Positions 36,419-45,033 of a stretch of DNA of 64,000 nt are shown here, piece by piece. Position 1 is the stretch's first letter. Each line of letters starts with the position of its first letter. The notes under the pieces were generated by a model. That model did no database searches, was not told the DNA's origin, and worked only from the letters and a program-made list of their open reading frames with translations. Source of the DNA: Gammaproteobacteria bacterium (GTDB taxonomy: Bacteria > Pseudomonadota > Gammaproteobacteria > Steroidobacterales > Steroidobacteraceae). The DNA lies in NCBI GenBank assembly GCA_005878835.1, contig VBMV01000059.1, forward strand, positions 1 to 64,000, in the 5' to 3' direction. The position numbers were made by a program, and so were the translations under genes.

Positions 36419-36732
36419 AACGGGGCGAGATCTGGCTCATCAACCTCGATCCGACCGTCGGCAGCGAAATCCGCAAGTCGCGGCCGTGCGTCATCGTCTC
36501 GCCGCCCGAACTGAACCGCTACTTGCGTACCGTCATCGTGGCTCCGATGACGAGCAAGGGTTTCGCCGCCCCCTTCCGCGTCCCGGTCACCCACGCAGGT
36601 ACGAAGGGATTGATCGTGCTCGATCAGCTGCGGGCGGTTGACAAGATGCGGCTCGCGAAGCGGCTCGGTACAGTGAGCGGAAGAACACTGGGGGCGGTTC
36701 TGACAAAGCTGCAGGAAGTCTTTGCTCCATGA
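36415..36732 (+). CDS. MazF/PemK-family endoribonuclease toxin
   Basis: 105 aa. The family start KRGEIWLINLDPTVGSEIRKSRPCVIVSP is complete, including the conserved Arg of the catalytic site. APMTSKGFAAPFRVPV and GLIVLDQLRAVDKMRLAKRLG follow, with the DQLRAVDKxRL block typical of PemK/MazF. Such toxins cut mRNA at short motifs. A 14-bp tandem duplication begins exactly at its stop codon. Confidence 0.95.
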   Translation: MKRGEIWLINLDPTVGSEIRKSRPCVIVSPPELNRYLRTVIVAPMTSKGFAAPFRVPVTHAGTKGLIVLDQLRAVDKMRLAKRLGTVSGRTLGAVLTKLQEVFAP

Positions 36733-36757
36733 TGTCCACCCTCTGATGTCCACCCTC
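36730..36757 (+). repeat. 14-bp tandem duplication at the mazF-like stop codon
   Basis: TGATGTCCACCCTC occurs twice in direct succession, at 36730-36743 and 36744-36757, and is followed by another TGA. The first copy begins with the toxin stop. It looks like a small slippage or insertion/excision scar, with no inverted repeats around it. Confidence 0.85.
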
Positions 36758-36818
36758 TGAGCTGCCCTTCGCGACACGCAAAGAACCCCACGACCAACAC
36801 CGCACCGCCACGAAGATC

Positions 36819-37292
36819 ATGTACGCATCCGCCACGATGGCCATTCTTCACCACCTCGCCGCCTTCACGCTGGTCGCGGCGCTGGCGGTGGAAGTCGCAC
36901 TGTTCAAGCCGCCGTTGTCGCCGGTTCAGGCGCGACGGCTGCTGCGCACCGACTTCATTTTCGGCGCGGCTGCGACCGTGGTGCTGGTGGTGGGAATGCT
37001 GCGCGTCGCGTTTTTCGAGAAGGGACGCGAGTACTACTGGCACGACCTGTACTTTCTCGTCAAGTTCGGCGCGTTCATCGCCGCGGCACTGATCTCGATC
37101 TATCCGACCCTGACGTTCCTGTCCTGGAGCAGGGGCCTCAAGGCCGGCGTGGCCCCCGAGGTGCCGGAGGCGCGTACCCGGCGCGTGCGGCTGTGCCTGA
37201 TGCTCGAGCTCACCGCGATCGTGGTGATTCTCGCCTGTGCGGCGCTCATGGCGCGCGGCTTCGGGTACTTGGCACTAGGCAGAGCGCCGTGA
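36819..37292 (+). CDS. DUF2214 family inner-membrane protein
   Basis: 157 aa with four hydrophobic helices (about 8-27, 47-65, 78-98 and 130-150). The family pattern includes HHLAAFTLVAALAVEVALF, TDFIFGAAATVVLVVGMLR, and the conserved motif FFEKGREYYWHDLYFLVKFGAF. Function unknown. The ATG at 36837 (MAILHHLAAF) is an alternative start. It runs into the convergent RND gene with an 18-bp overlap of the 3' ends. Confidence 0.9.
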   Translation: MYASATMAILHHLAAFTLVAALAVEVALFKPPLSPVQARRLLRTDFIFGAAATVVLVVGMLRVAFFEKGREYYWHDLYFLVKFGAFIAAALISIYPTLTFLSWSRGLKAGVAPEVPEARTRRVRLCLMLELTAIVVILACAALMARGFGYLALGRAP

Positions 37293-39653
37293 GGCTGCTG
37301 CGCCCAGGCCCTGCGGGTGGATCAGCCACGCGGCCAGCGCCGGCAGCAGGATGATCGCGGCCAGCATGTTCACCAGGAACATGAAGGTCAGCATGATGCC
37401 GATGTCGGCCTGGAACTTCAGCGGCGAGAACACCCAGGTGGCGACCCCGATGGCAAGCGTGATGCCGGTGAAGATGATGCTGGCGCCGGTGACGCGCAGC
37501 GTGCGCTCGTAGGAGTCGCGCACCGACAGTCCCTGGTGCAGGAATTCCTGCAGGCGGCTGAAGAGATAAATGCCGTAGTCGACGCCGATGCCGGCGCCGA
37601 GCGCCACCATCGGCAGCGTGGACACCTTGAGGCCGATGCCGACCACGGCCATGACCGCGTACACCAGCACCGATACCAGCGCCAGCGGCAGCACCACCAG
37701 GATGGTGCCCACCACGGAACGGAAGGTCAGCAGGCACATGGCGAGCACCGCCGCGAACACGCCCGTGAGGATCATCATCTCCTTGGCCTTCACGGTCGCG
37801 TTGGTGGCCGCCATCACCCCGACGTTTCCCGCGGCCAGGCGCACCTGGGCGCCGGCGACCGGGTTGGCGTCGCGCCAGCCCTTCACGGCGCTCACGACCC
37901 GCTCGATCGTGCCGGCGCGGTGGTCGGCCAGGAACATCATCACCGGCACGACGTCGCAGTTGTCATTGAGGAGCCCCGTGCTGGTCTCGATATAACGCGT
38001 CGACTGAGTCAGCTGGGTCTGCTCGCGCGGGATGCTGCGCCACTTGAGGCTCCCCTCGTTCCAGCCGGCGATCGCGATCTTGGCGATGAAGGGGAGCGTG
38101 ATGACGTCCTGCACGCCCGTGACGTTGCGCATGTGCCAGCCGAAGCGGTCGACCGCGCTCATCAGCTCGTGACTGACGCACACCGGCTCGCTCGACTCCA
38201 CGATCGCGGTGAGCACGTCGACGCCGATGCCGAACCTGGAGGTGATGACGTCGTTGTCGCGGTTGTAGCGCGAGTCGGGGCGCAGCTCCGGCACGCCCGT
38301 CTGGGTGTCGCCGATCGGGGTCGCGCGCCCCTTCCACGCCCCGAGCGCCGCGAGCACGGCGGCGAGCGCAATGACGGCGAGCGCCGGGCCCCGGCCGGTG
38401 ATGCCGGACAGGCGCGGCCACAGCGCCGCCAGGTAGGCGCTGCGCCGCTGCACCCGCGCGCGATAACCGGCATCGAAGCGTACGTAGGAGACCAGCACCG
38501 GCAGCAGCACCAGGTCGGTCAGAATGACGATCGCGACGCCGATGCTCGCGGTAATCGCCATCTCGCGAATCACCGGCACCGGAATCATGAGAATGGTGAC
38601 GAAACCCACCAGGTCCGCGAGCAGCGCAACGACCGCCGGTGCCAGCAGCTGCCGGAACGTGCGGCGCGCGCTCTCCATGCTGCCCAGGCCCGCGAACGCG
38701 GCGTCGCCCACGGCGCTGATCTTCTGCACACCGTGACTGACGCCGATCGCGAACACCAGGAACGGCACCAGCAGGCCGACGGGGTCGATGCCGTAACGCA
38801 GCAACACCAGCGCGCCCAGCTGCCAGATCACCGCTACCGCTGAGCACAGCACCGGCACGAAGGCAACGCGCCAGGACTGGCAGTACAGGCGCACCGCCAG
38901 CAGCGTCAGCACCAGCGTGATCGCCGCAAACAGCACCACCGAGTCGGCCCCGTCGGCAATGTCGCCCATCACCTTGGCAAAGCCGATCATGCGCACGTCG
39001 ATGCCGTGGCCCTCGATGCCCTGGCGCACCTGCCGTTCCAGCTCGTGCGCAACCTTGATCGGATCGACCGGCCGGCCCTGCGCATCCTGATCGAGCACGA
39101 TCGCGCTCACCAGGGCGCCGGAGAAATCGCTGGCCACCAGGCGCCCGATGATGCCGGCCTTGCGGATGTTGTCGCGCACCCGCGCCATGTTCGCGGCGGT
39201 GGGCGTGAAGTCCGCCGGTATGACGTTGCCGGCCTCGATGCCTTCCTCGACCACCTCGAGGTAGCGCACGTTGGGGGTGAAGATCGACTGCACGCGCGTG
39301 CGGTCGATCCCGTCCATGACGATCACTTCGTCGGTGGCCTGGCGCAGCGCGGCGAAGAATCCGGGCGTGAACATGTTGCCGTCGCGCGCGATGAGCGCGA
39401 TCAGTACGCGGTTGGCGCCGCGAAACTCCGCCACCCTCGGGTCCAGGTAGGTGCGCATGTACTCGTGCCGCAGCGGCAGAGTCTTGTTGAACGAGCAATC
39501 GATGCGCAGGCCGCGCACCGCCACCGCGGCGAGCAGCGCCGTGCCGAGCGCGAACAGCGCGAGGATCGGCGTACGCTGGCCGAAGATCAGCCGCTCGAGC
39601 CGTCCGGTGAGCGCGCCGGGCACGACCTCGCCACCGAGGCCTGCGCCCGCCAT
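37275..39653 (-). CDS. RND/MMPL-type membrane transporter permease
   Basis: 792 aa, shorter than the 1000-residue HAE1 pumps and organised like MMPL or hopanoid-transporter proteins. The first helix is at about 28-48, then a periplasmic domain (50-230), five helices (235-400) containing the sterol-sensing-like core LLVPFLVFAIGVSHGVQKIS, a second anchor (about 418-437), a second periplasmic domain, and a final helix set with VALGAGIGVDYGIYLFSRL. The Asp in each transmembrane core could carry protons. Its start overlaps the YCF48-like gene stop by one base (TGATG). It is the last gene of a four-gene cluster with DUF1302 and DUF1329 proteins and probably moves a lipid-like or hydrophobic substrate. 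Confidence 0.9.
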   Translation of the reverse strand: MAGAGLGGEVVPGALTGRLERLIFGQRTPILALFALGTALLAAVAVRGLRIDCSFNKTLPLRHEYMRTYLDPRVAEFRGANRVLIALIARDGNMFTPGFFAALRQATDEVIVMDGIDRTRVQSIFTPNVRYLEVVEEGIEAGNVIPADFTPTAANMARVRDNIRKAGIIGRLVASDFSGALVSAIVLDQDAQGRPVDPIKVAHELERQVRQGIEGHGIDVRMIGFAKVMGDIADGADSVVLFAAITLVLTLLAVRLYCQSWRVAFVPVLCSAVAVIWQLGALVLLRYGIDPVGLLVPFLVFAIGVSHGVQKISAVGDAAFAGLGSMESARRTFRQLLAPAVVALLADLVGFVTILMIPVPVIREMAITASIGVAIVILTDLVLLPVLVSYVRFDAGYRARVQRRSAYLAALWPRLSGITGRGPALAVIALAAVLAALGAWKGRATPIGDTQTGVPELRPDSRYNRDNDVITSRFGIGVDVLTAIVESSEPVCVSHELMSAVDRFGWHMRNVTGVQDVITLPFIAKIAIAGWNEGSLKWRSIPREQTQLTQSTRYIETSTGLLNDNCDVVPVMMFLADHRAGTIERVVSAVKGWRDANPVAGAQVRLAAGNVGVMAATNATVKAKEMMILTGVFAAVLAMCLLTFRSVVGTILVVLPLALVSVLVYAVMAVVGIGLKVSTLPMVALGAGIGVDYGIYLFSRLQEFLHQGLSVRDSYERTLRVTGASIIFTGITLAIGVATWVFSPLKFQADIGIMLTFMFLVNMLAAIILLPALAAWLIHPQGLGAAASRRSA

Positions 39654-40774
39654 CAGCGCGCGCCGGGCGCGCCGCCGGGCGCGTCCTTCAGGCTGATGAG
39701 TCCGGCGCCGCCTTCACCGACCACCGCGAGCTCGGTCGTGCCCACCGGCACCGCGGCGGCGAGCCCGGCCCGATCGCTCTGCTGCACCAGGGTGAAGCTC
39801 GCCCCGCGGTCGTGACTGACGAGCAGCACGCCGGAAAGGCCCACGATGGCGACGCCGGCATCGTCAAAGCGGGCCGCGCCGTCGAGCATGGCCACCGTGC
39901 CGGTTTCGATCCTGCGCCAGCTGGAACCCGCGTCCTCGGAGCGGTAAAGGTGGCCGCGCAGGCCGAACGCCAGCAGCGCCTCGCCCGGCAGCGGCAGCAC
40001 ACCGAAGAACGATCCCTCGTATGGGGAGCTGAGCTCACGCCAGTTCGCGCCGCCGTCGTCGGAGCGGTACAGGTGCCCGGCCTCGCCGGCGATATACAGC
40101 CGTGAAGCGCCGGCGGACACGATGCGGTTGAGGTGATAGCCGCCTCCCGCCGCGCCCTGCGCCGCGGTGAGCGCCGACGCCGCGGGACGCGCGTGCGCCC
40201 CGGCAGGCGGTGCGGGCGCGAACCTGCGGGCCGTCCAGCTCGCGCCACCGTCCGCGCTCGTGAGGTAGGCGCCGTAGGCACCGACGGCGATCGCCCGTCC
40301 GCCGCTGCCACACCATACGTCCAGCAGCGGGCGCTGCGCCTCGGGTGCGTAGTGGGTGCGCCTCCAGGTGCGTCCGGCATCTGCGGTGGCGAGAATGACC
40401 TCGTCGTGGCCGACCGCCACCCCGCGCCCGGCATCCTGAAAGCACACCCCGGTGAGCAGCGCCTGGGTCGGCACATCAAGCGCCTGTGTCCAGCTTCTGC
40501 CGCGGTCGTCCGAGAGCACGATGATGCCGCGGTCGCCCACCGCGACCAGCCGCGGGCCGGCCGTCGCGACCGCGATCAGGAGCGACTGCGCGGCCAGGCG
40601 CGCGGGCTCGGCGGACTGCACGGGCGGCTGTACGGCGGGTGCGCGCTCCCAGCCGACCACAGCAAGCGCAGACGCGAGAGCGAAAAAGGATTTTCGGGGG
40701 GCCGCGCTGGCGTTGCGTCCCGCGCTTGAGCGAACGCGGACCCCCTGGCCCGGTCCCCTGTCCACGGCGGCCAC
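39653..40774 (-). CDS. YCF48/BNR-type beta-propeller protein, periplasmic
   Basis: 373 aa from GTG 40774, which has AGGA five bases upstream; the ORF-track start runs far back through the DUF1329 gene and is wrong. A signal-like helix (FFALASALAVVGW) lies at about 29-41. At least five propeller blades carry Asp-box-like turns (SDDRGRSW, TADAGRTW, SADGGASW, SDDGGANW, SEDAGSSW), spaced as in YCF48/HCF136 photosynthesis-assembly relatives. Here it sits between DUF1329 and the RND permease, so it probably acts as a periplasmic assembly or adaptor factor for that transporter. Confidence 0.85.
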   Translation of the reverse strand: MAAVDRGPGQGVRVRSSAGRNASAAPRKSFFALASALAVVGWERAPAVQPPVQSAEPARLAAQSLLIAVATAGPRLVAVGDRGIIVLSDDRGRSWTQALDVPTQALLTGVCFQDAGRGVAVGHDEVILATADAGRTWRRTHYAPEAQRPLLDVWCGSGGRAIAVGAYGAYLTSADGGASWTARRFAPAPPAGAHARPAASALTAAQGAAGGGYHLNRIVSAGASRLYIAGEAGHLYRSDDGGANWRELSSPYEGSFFGVLPLPGEALLAFGLRGHLYRSEDAGSSWRRIETGTVAMLDGAARFDDAGVAIVGLSGVLLVSHDRGASFTLVQQSDRAGLAAAVPVGTTELAVVGEGGAGLISLKDAPGGAPGAR

Positions 40775-40809
40775 CAAAATCCTGTTTTTGCGCGCGCGAA
40801 TGCGCGCCC

Positions 40810-42174
40810 CTAGCGGATTCCGCGCCGCTCCAGCACGCTCGGTTGGTAGTCGGCGGCCGTGCGCTTGATGTTGAAGTCGTAGGACCTGGGCTCCTCGCTC
40901 TGCAGCCCGAGCGCCAGATAGCGCCCGTTCGACAGATCCATGACGAGCTCCAGATCCGTCCACAGCGCCGGCAGGTCGTAGTAGCTCATGGCGTGCCCTT
41001 CCTGCACCCGATACAGCTGTCCGCGCGTGTCGTAGCAGTCCACGGCGAGGATCTGCCAGGAATCTTCGTCCACGTACAGCGTGCGGCGGCTGTACAGGTG
41101 GCTCACGCCGTGCTTGAGCGTCGAATCCACCACCCAGACGCGATGCAGCTCGTAGCGCGCCAGGTCCTGGTTGATGTGGTTCCTGTGCAGCAGCTCGCCG
41201 TACTTGAGCTTGCCGTCCTGCAGGCGGTAGGCATTGTAGGGAACGTAGATCTCTTTCTTGCCGATGAGCTTCCAGTCGTAGCGCTCGGGGCTGCCGTTGT
41301 ACATGTCGAACTGATCGGAGGTACGCAGGTTGTCGGAGTTCGTGCCCGGGTTGTCGAAGGCGACGTTCGGCGCGCGTCGCACCCGGCGCTGGCCCGGGTT
41401 GTAGACCCACGCGCGCCGCGCTTCCTTCGCCTGATCGAGCGTCTCCTGCACCAGCAGCACCTCGCCCGCCAGGCGCGCCGGCGCGGTCGTCTCCTGCGTG
41501 AAATACAGCAGGATGTTGTTGAGCGCCGCTTCCGTCATGCCCGGCTGGTAGTACTGGAAGTAGAACTCCTCCTTGAAGTTGACCAGCGTGTAGGCGCCGC
41601 CGGCGGTGAGCGGCGCCTGCCCCACCTGCAGCGCCGCCGCCAGGCCCCGATAACGCGTGACGTGGTTCCAGAACACCTCCACGCCGGCCTTCGGTATGGG
41701 GAACGGTGTGCCGCCGATCGCACCGCTCACTCCGTTGCCGTCCGGAACGAGCCTGGCGCTGGTCGCATTGCGCCGGGTGGCTTCGTAGATGCGCTGCGGC
41801 GCGGCCGCGCTGCGATGCGTCGGATAGACCACCATCTTGTAGTCCGGGTAGGTCTTGAACAGTGCCTTGTGACCCTCGGTGAGCTTGGCGGCGTACTGGC
41901 TGCTGTTGGCCGCGGTGATGCTGAACAGCGGCTTGTCGCCGGCGTACGGGTCGGGGTAGTGATCCCCGGCGTGATAGCCGGGGAAGCCGGCTTCGGCCGC
42001 GGATTTCAGGCCGCCGGTCCAGGCGGGAATGCTGCCGTCGGTGTTGGCGGCTTGCTCGCCGCCGAGGGGCGTGAGCTCCGCACCCAGACGCGCGGCCTCC
42101 TCCGGGCTGACCGCCCCGAAGGCCGCGGGTGCGCACAGCAGTGCTGCTGCAGCCAACCGGATCAGAGTCTTCAT
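40810..42174 (-). CDS. DUF1329 family secreted protein
   Basis: 454 aa from the ATG at 42174, opening into a signal peptide (MKTLIRLAAAALLCAPAAFG); the ORF-track start adds 50 unrelated residues. Family blocks are present: AARLGAELTPLGGEQAANTDGSIPAWTGG, PKAGVEVFWNHVTRYRG, YNPGQRRVRRAPNVAFDNPG, KYGELLHRNHINQDLARYELHRVWVVD and DEDSWQILAVDCYDTRGQLYRVQE. The alternating strand pattern fits a LolA/LolB-like half-barrel that could hold a hydrophobic ligand, but that is an inference. Found almost always next to a DUF1302 gene, as here (47 bp). Confidence 0.94.
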   Translation of the reverse strand: MKTLIRLAAAALLCAPAAFGAVSPEEAARLGAELTPLGGEQAANTDGSIPAWTGGLKSAAEAGFPGYHAGDHYPDPYAGDKPLFSITAANSSQYAAKLTEGHKALFKTYPDYKMVVYPTHRSAAAPQRIYEATRRNATSARLVPDGNGVSGAIGGTPFPIPKAGVEVFWNHVTRYRGLAAALQVGQAPLTAGGAYTLVNFKEEFYFQYYQPGMTEAALNNILLYFTQETTAPARLAGEVLLVQETLDQAKEARRAWVYNPGQRRVRRAPNVAFDNPGTNSDNLRTSDQFDMYNGSPERYDWKLIGKKEIYVPYNAYRLQDGKLKYGELLHRNHINQDLARYELHRVWVVDSTLKHGVSHLYSRRTLYVDEDSWQILAVDCYDTRGQLYRVQEGHAMSYYDLPALWTDLELVMDLSNGRYLALGLQSEEPRSYDFNIKRTAADYQPSVLERRGIR

Positions 42175-42221
42175 TGCAGCCCCTCCATTATTCGCGCGCC
42201 CGCGCCGGCCCGCGCGGCTGG

Positions 42222-44327
42222 TCAAAACGAGTATTTGATACTGGCCGCAACGAAATCGCGATCGTTGGCGAGGTTGTACTGGCCGGCGCCACCGTATTGT
42301 GTGTAGGACACGTCGAAGTCCCACTTGGAGCGCAGGCTCGCACCGAGGCCCACGCTGAGCGCATGACGGCCCTCGATGAAGTTACCGCCCGGACCGGGGG
42401 AGACCCCCTTCACGTCATGGCTCCAGGTGAAATGCGGCAGCAGGTTCAGTGCGCCGAGAGCGTTGTCGTACTCGAGCCGGCCGGCGATGACGTAGCCCCA
42501 GGAGAGCTTGTCGGGAAACGCGTAGCCGGGCTCCACCAGGGTGGGAAACTCCGGATAGCCGCCGAGACTGGGATTGCCGCTCAGGTTCGTGCCGGGGCCG
42601 TCGTAGCGCAGACCGCGACCGACCGGCCCACCGTTGAACTCATCCTCGAGGCCCGGGATGTAATCGGCCGCGGCCTCGAACAGCAGCACCGCCTGGGAGG
42701 CCTTCAGGACGTTGGCGAACACCTGCGTGGCGGTGAACTGGGCCTGCCAGGTGTTCTTGAGCTCCCAGCCGCGGATGACCTGGCCGAGGCCAAAGGAGCC
42801 GAGCTGGTTGCACCCGGTGATAGGAGTCACGCCCTGGATACACACGCCTGGCGAGCTCACCGGCTCGCCGAGCAGCCTCGCGATCCCCGACTCGAAGGGC
42901 GTGAGAGATGCGTAGATGAGCTCGACGTCATCGAGCTGCAGCGGCACGTTGTGACGGAACGTGACCTCGCCCTGCAGCGCGGTGCCGGTCTTCTGGATCT
43001 GCGTGTTGAAGGACACGCCGAGCATCCTGATGTCCTGCGGGAATTCCTCGAACAGGCCGGCCGTCTTGCCGTACTCGTGGGTCGCGATGTTGCTCGCCTG
43101 GTTGGTTACATTGCCGCCCGCGAGCAGGGTGTTGGCGCCGATGGTGGCGTATTGCTGCGCGGTCGCGGCGCTCAGGTTGCCGCCCAGGGCCGCGGCACGC
43201 TGCTGGCCGACGGCGGCCCCGGTAGCGACGGCGGCTGCGAACGGCAGGCCCGCGGCCAGCGCCTGGGCCGCCGCGGCGACGGCGTTGACCGCGCCGAAGG
43301 CATTGCCGAAGCCCGCCTGCGAGCCGGTCATCGCCGACACCACCGGCAGGCGGCTGCTGTAGTTCAGGAAGTAGAGGCCGAGCTGCGTGCCCTGGCTGAA
43401 GTTCGGCAGGTAGAGCTTGAAGTTCACGCCGAACTGGCCGGATTCGGACGGCTTCTTGTCCGGCAGGCGGCTGTAGGCCTGGAAGTCGCCGATCAGGGCG
43501 CCGCCCAGCGGACGGAAATCCACGCCCTGGTCGGAAATCGCTCCAAAACCCAGGAACACTCGATTGCCCCCCGGGCCGGCGAAGTCGCTGGTGCTGAAGT
43601 ACGCCCCGTCGGGCTCGATGATGTCCTCGTGCCAGTCGAACAGGTACAGCAACTGGGTGCTCAGGTTCTTCGACAGCTGCAGATTGAACACCGCCATCTC
43701 ATCCGGCAGCAGCGCCTGCTTGAGCTCCGCCCCGGGCACCTGCAGCGCCGTCACGTCGAAGTGGTTGACCTCGTTGAGGCCGCCCGGAATATAGGTGCTC
43801 TCGCCCCAGTCCACGACCTGCCGGCCGAGGCGCATCTCCGCGGGCATGGTGCCGAGATTGAAGCGCCAGAACCCAAACGCATCCAGCAGGCGCGTGTAGC
43901 TGCCGACCACGCCCTTGGCGTCATGGGTCAGCTGAATGTGATCGGTGGTGGCGTTCATGACCTCGAAATCGTAGAGGCCGGAGCCACGCAGGAAGATTCC
44001 GCCCTGCTCCTTGTAGTTGAGCGCGATCTCGCTGACGCCCGTGAGCGCCTCGCTGAAGGCGGCCTTTTTCCGGTAGTTGAGCTCGCCGTCATCGATGTTG
44101 GGGGAGTATCCGCAGCCGCCGTCGGCGATCGCAACGAGACGGCAGTCGAGGCCCGAGACGCGCCAGGCCTGGCCGTAGCCGATCGTGGTGTCCCAGCTGC
44201 CGGTCCAGTCTCCGGAGCTGCTCTGGAAGCTGACGGCCTGCGCGCTCGGCCAGCCGCCCGCGGCGAGCACGGCGGCGAGCGCCATGACGGTGAGCCGCGG
44301 ACCGCGCCCGGTGTGACCTTTCCTCAT
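42222..44327 (-). CDS. DUF1302 family outer-membrane protein
   Basis: 701 aa from the ATG at 44327, which follows AGGGGGA, with a signal peptide ending near WPSAQA. The mature protein reads as a large beta-barrel: SSSGDWTGSWDTTIGYGQAWRV at the start, many aromatic-flanked strands (LQLSKNLSTQLLYLFDWHEDI, VNFKLYLPNFSQGTQLGLYFLNYSS), and terminal strands ending SIKYSF with a final Phe. A 35-residue Ala-rich insertion (about 335-400) is typical of the family. It is first in the four-gene cluster. Probable outer-membrane channel for a hydrophobic compound. Confidence 0.93.
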   Translation of the reverse strand: MRKGHTGRGPRLTVMALAAVLAAGGWPSAQAVSFQSSSGDWTGSWDTTIGYGQAWRVSGLDCRLVAIADGGCGYSPNIDDGELNYRKKAAFSEALTGVSEIALNYKEQGGIFLRGSGLYDFEVMNATTDHIQLTHDAKGVVGSYTRLLDAFGFWRFNLGTMPAEMRLGRQVVDWGESTYIPGGLNEVNHFDVTALQVPGAELKQALLPDEMAVFNLQLSKNLSTQLLYLFDWHEDIIEPDGAYFSTSDFAGPGGNRVFLGFGAISDQGVDFRPLGGALIGDFQAYSRLPDKKPSESGQFGVNFKLYLPNFSQGTQLGLYFLNYSSRLPVVSAMTGSQAGFGNAFGAVNAVAAAAQALAAGLPFAAAVATGAAVGQQRAAALGGNLSAATAQQYATIGANTLLAGGNVTNQASNIATHEYGKTAGLFEEFPQDIRMLGVSFNTQIQKTGTALQGEVTFRHNVPLQLDDVELIYASLTPFESGIARLLGEPVSSPGVCIQGVTPITGCNQLGSFGLGQVIRGWELKNTWQAQFTATQVFANVLKASQAVLLFEAAADYIPGLEDEFNGGPVGRGLRYDGPGTNLSGNPSLGGYPEFPTLVEPGYAFPDKLSWGYVIAGRLEYDNALGALNLLPHFTWSHDVKGVSPGPGGNFIEGRHALSVGLGASLRSKWDFDVSYTQYGGAGQYNLANDRDFVAASIKYSF

Positions 44328-44455
44328 GTGTCCCCCTGCTTTCCCTGAGGCCTCAAGGACGCGCACGTCGCCACGCCTGCGGGCTCAACGCCCTGAAGTC
44401 CGCCTGCTGAAGTCCGTCTGAAAGTCTGATTGCCTCGGTCTGCACCACCGTAGAG

Positions 44456-45022
44456 CTACTCGAAGGCGATCGCGGGCAGATCGAGTGCGATGAGGAAGTA
44501 TTCGAACAGGTACTGGATGACACGGATCTGATTGTGCAATCGATGATCGCTTTCCAGCAGGTGCAGGGCCGCCCGATACGCCTGCGCGAAGCGCACGCTG
44601 TGCTCGAAGGGCACCACCTCGTCGCGCCAGCCGTGCACCACGGCCGCCGGGCAGTCGAGCACGCTGGCGCGCAGCTCGGGCAGGCCCTGCATGTACAGCG
44701 CCGGCGCCATGAGGAACACGCCGCGGGCGTGCAGGAGCGACGCCGAGGTGACCGCGACGTAGCCGCCGAGACTCGAGCCGACCAGCACCAGGTCCCCGGT
44801 CAACTCCTTGCAGAAGTCCACCAGCCTGGCCACGCGCGCCCGCGGCTCATCGATCCCGCGGTAGTCGACCGAGTGCGCCAGGTAGCCTTCGCTGCGCGCC
44901 ACCTCCGCGAGCGCGGAGATCTTGCGCCCCCAGGGCCCGCTCTCCTGCCCGTGAGAGAACACCACGTGGCGGGAAGCCTCGGGCGCTTGCACGCCAGGCT
45001 CAGCGCTGTGAGCGGCACTCAT
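44456..45022 (-). CDS. Alpha/beta hydrolase
   Basis: 188 aa from the ATG at 45022; the ORF-track start (45064) would overlap the divergent oxoprolinase gene. Small alpha/beta-hydrolase fold: oxyanion region HVVFSHGQESGPWG, nucleophile elbow LVGSSLGGYVAV (GxSxG), acid and histidine in VVHGWRDEVVPFEHSV and LLESDHRLHN. It resembles YqiA/RBBP9-type esterases. The substrate is unknown. Only 11 bp separate its start from the next gene, so promoters must lie inside the opposing reading frames. Confidence 0.85.
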   Translation of the reverse strand: MSAAHSAEPGVQAPEASRHVVFSHGQESGPWGRKISALAEVARSEGYLAHSVDYRGIDEPRARVARLVDFCKELTGDLVLVGSSLGGYVAVTSASLLHARGVFLMAPALYMQGLPELRASVLDCPAAVVHGWRDEVVPFEHSVRFAQAYRAALHLLESDHRLHNQIRVIQYLFEYFLIALDLPAIAFE

Positions 45023-45033
45023 AAGCGCGAATA

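Noticed and set aside
39653-42136. 827-aa minus-strand ORF as a single gene
   Set aside because: Only its last ~370 residues (YCF48 propeller) are real. The rest is out of frame within the DUF1329 gene.
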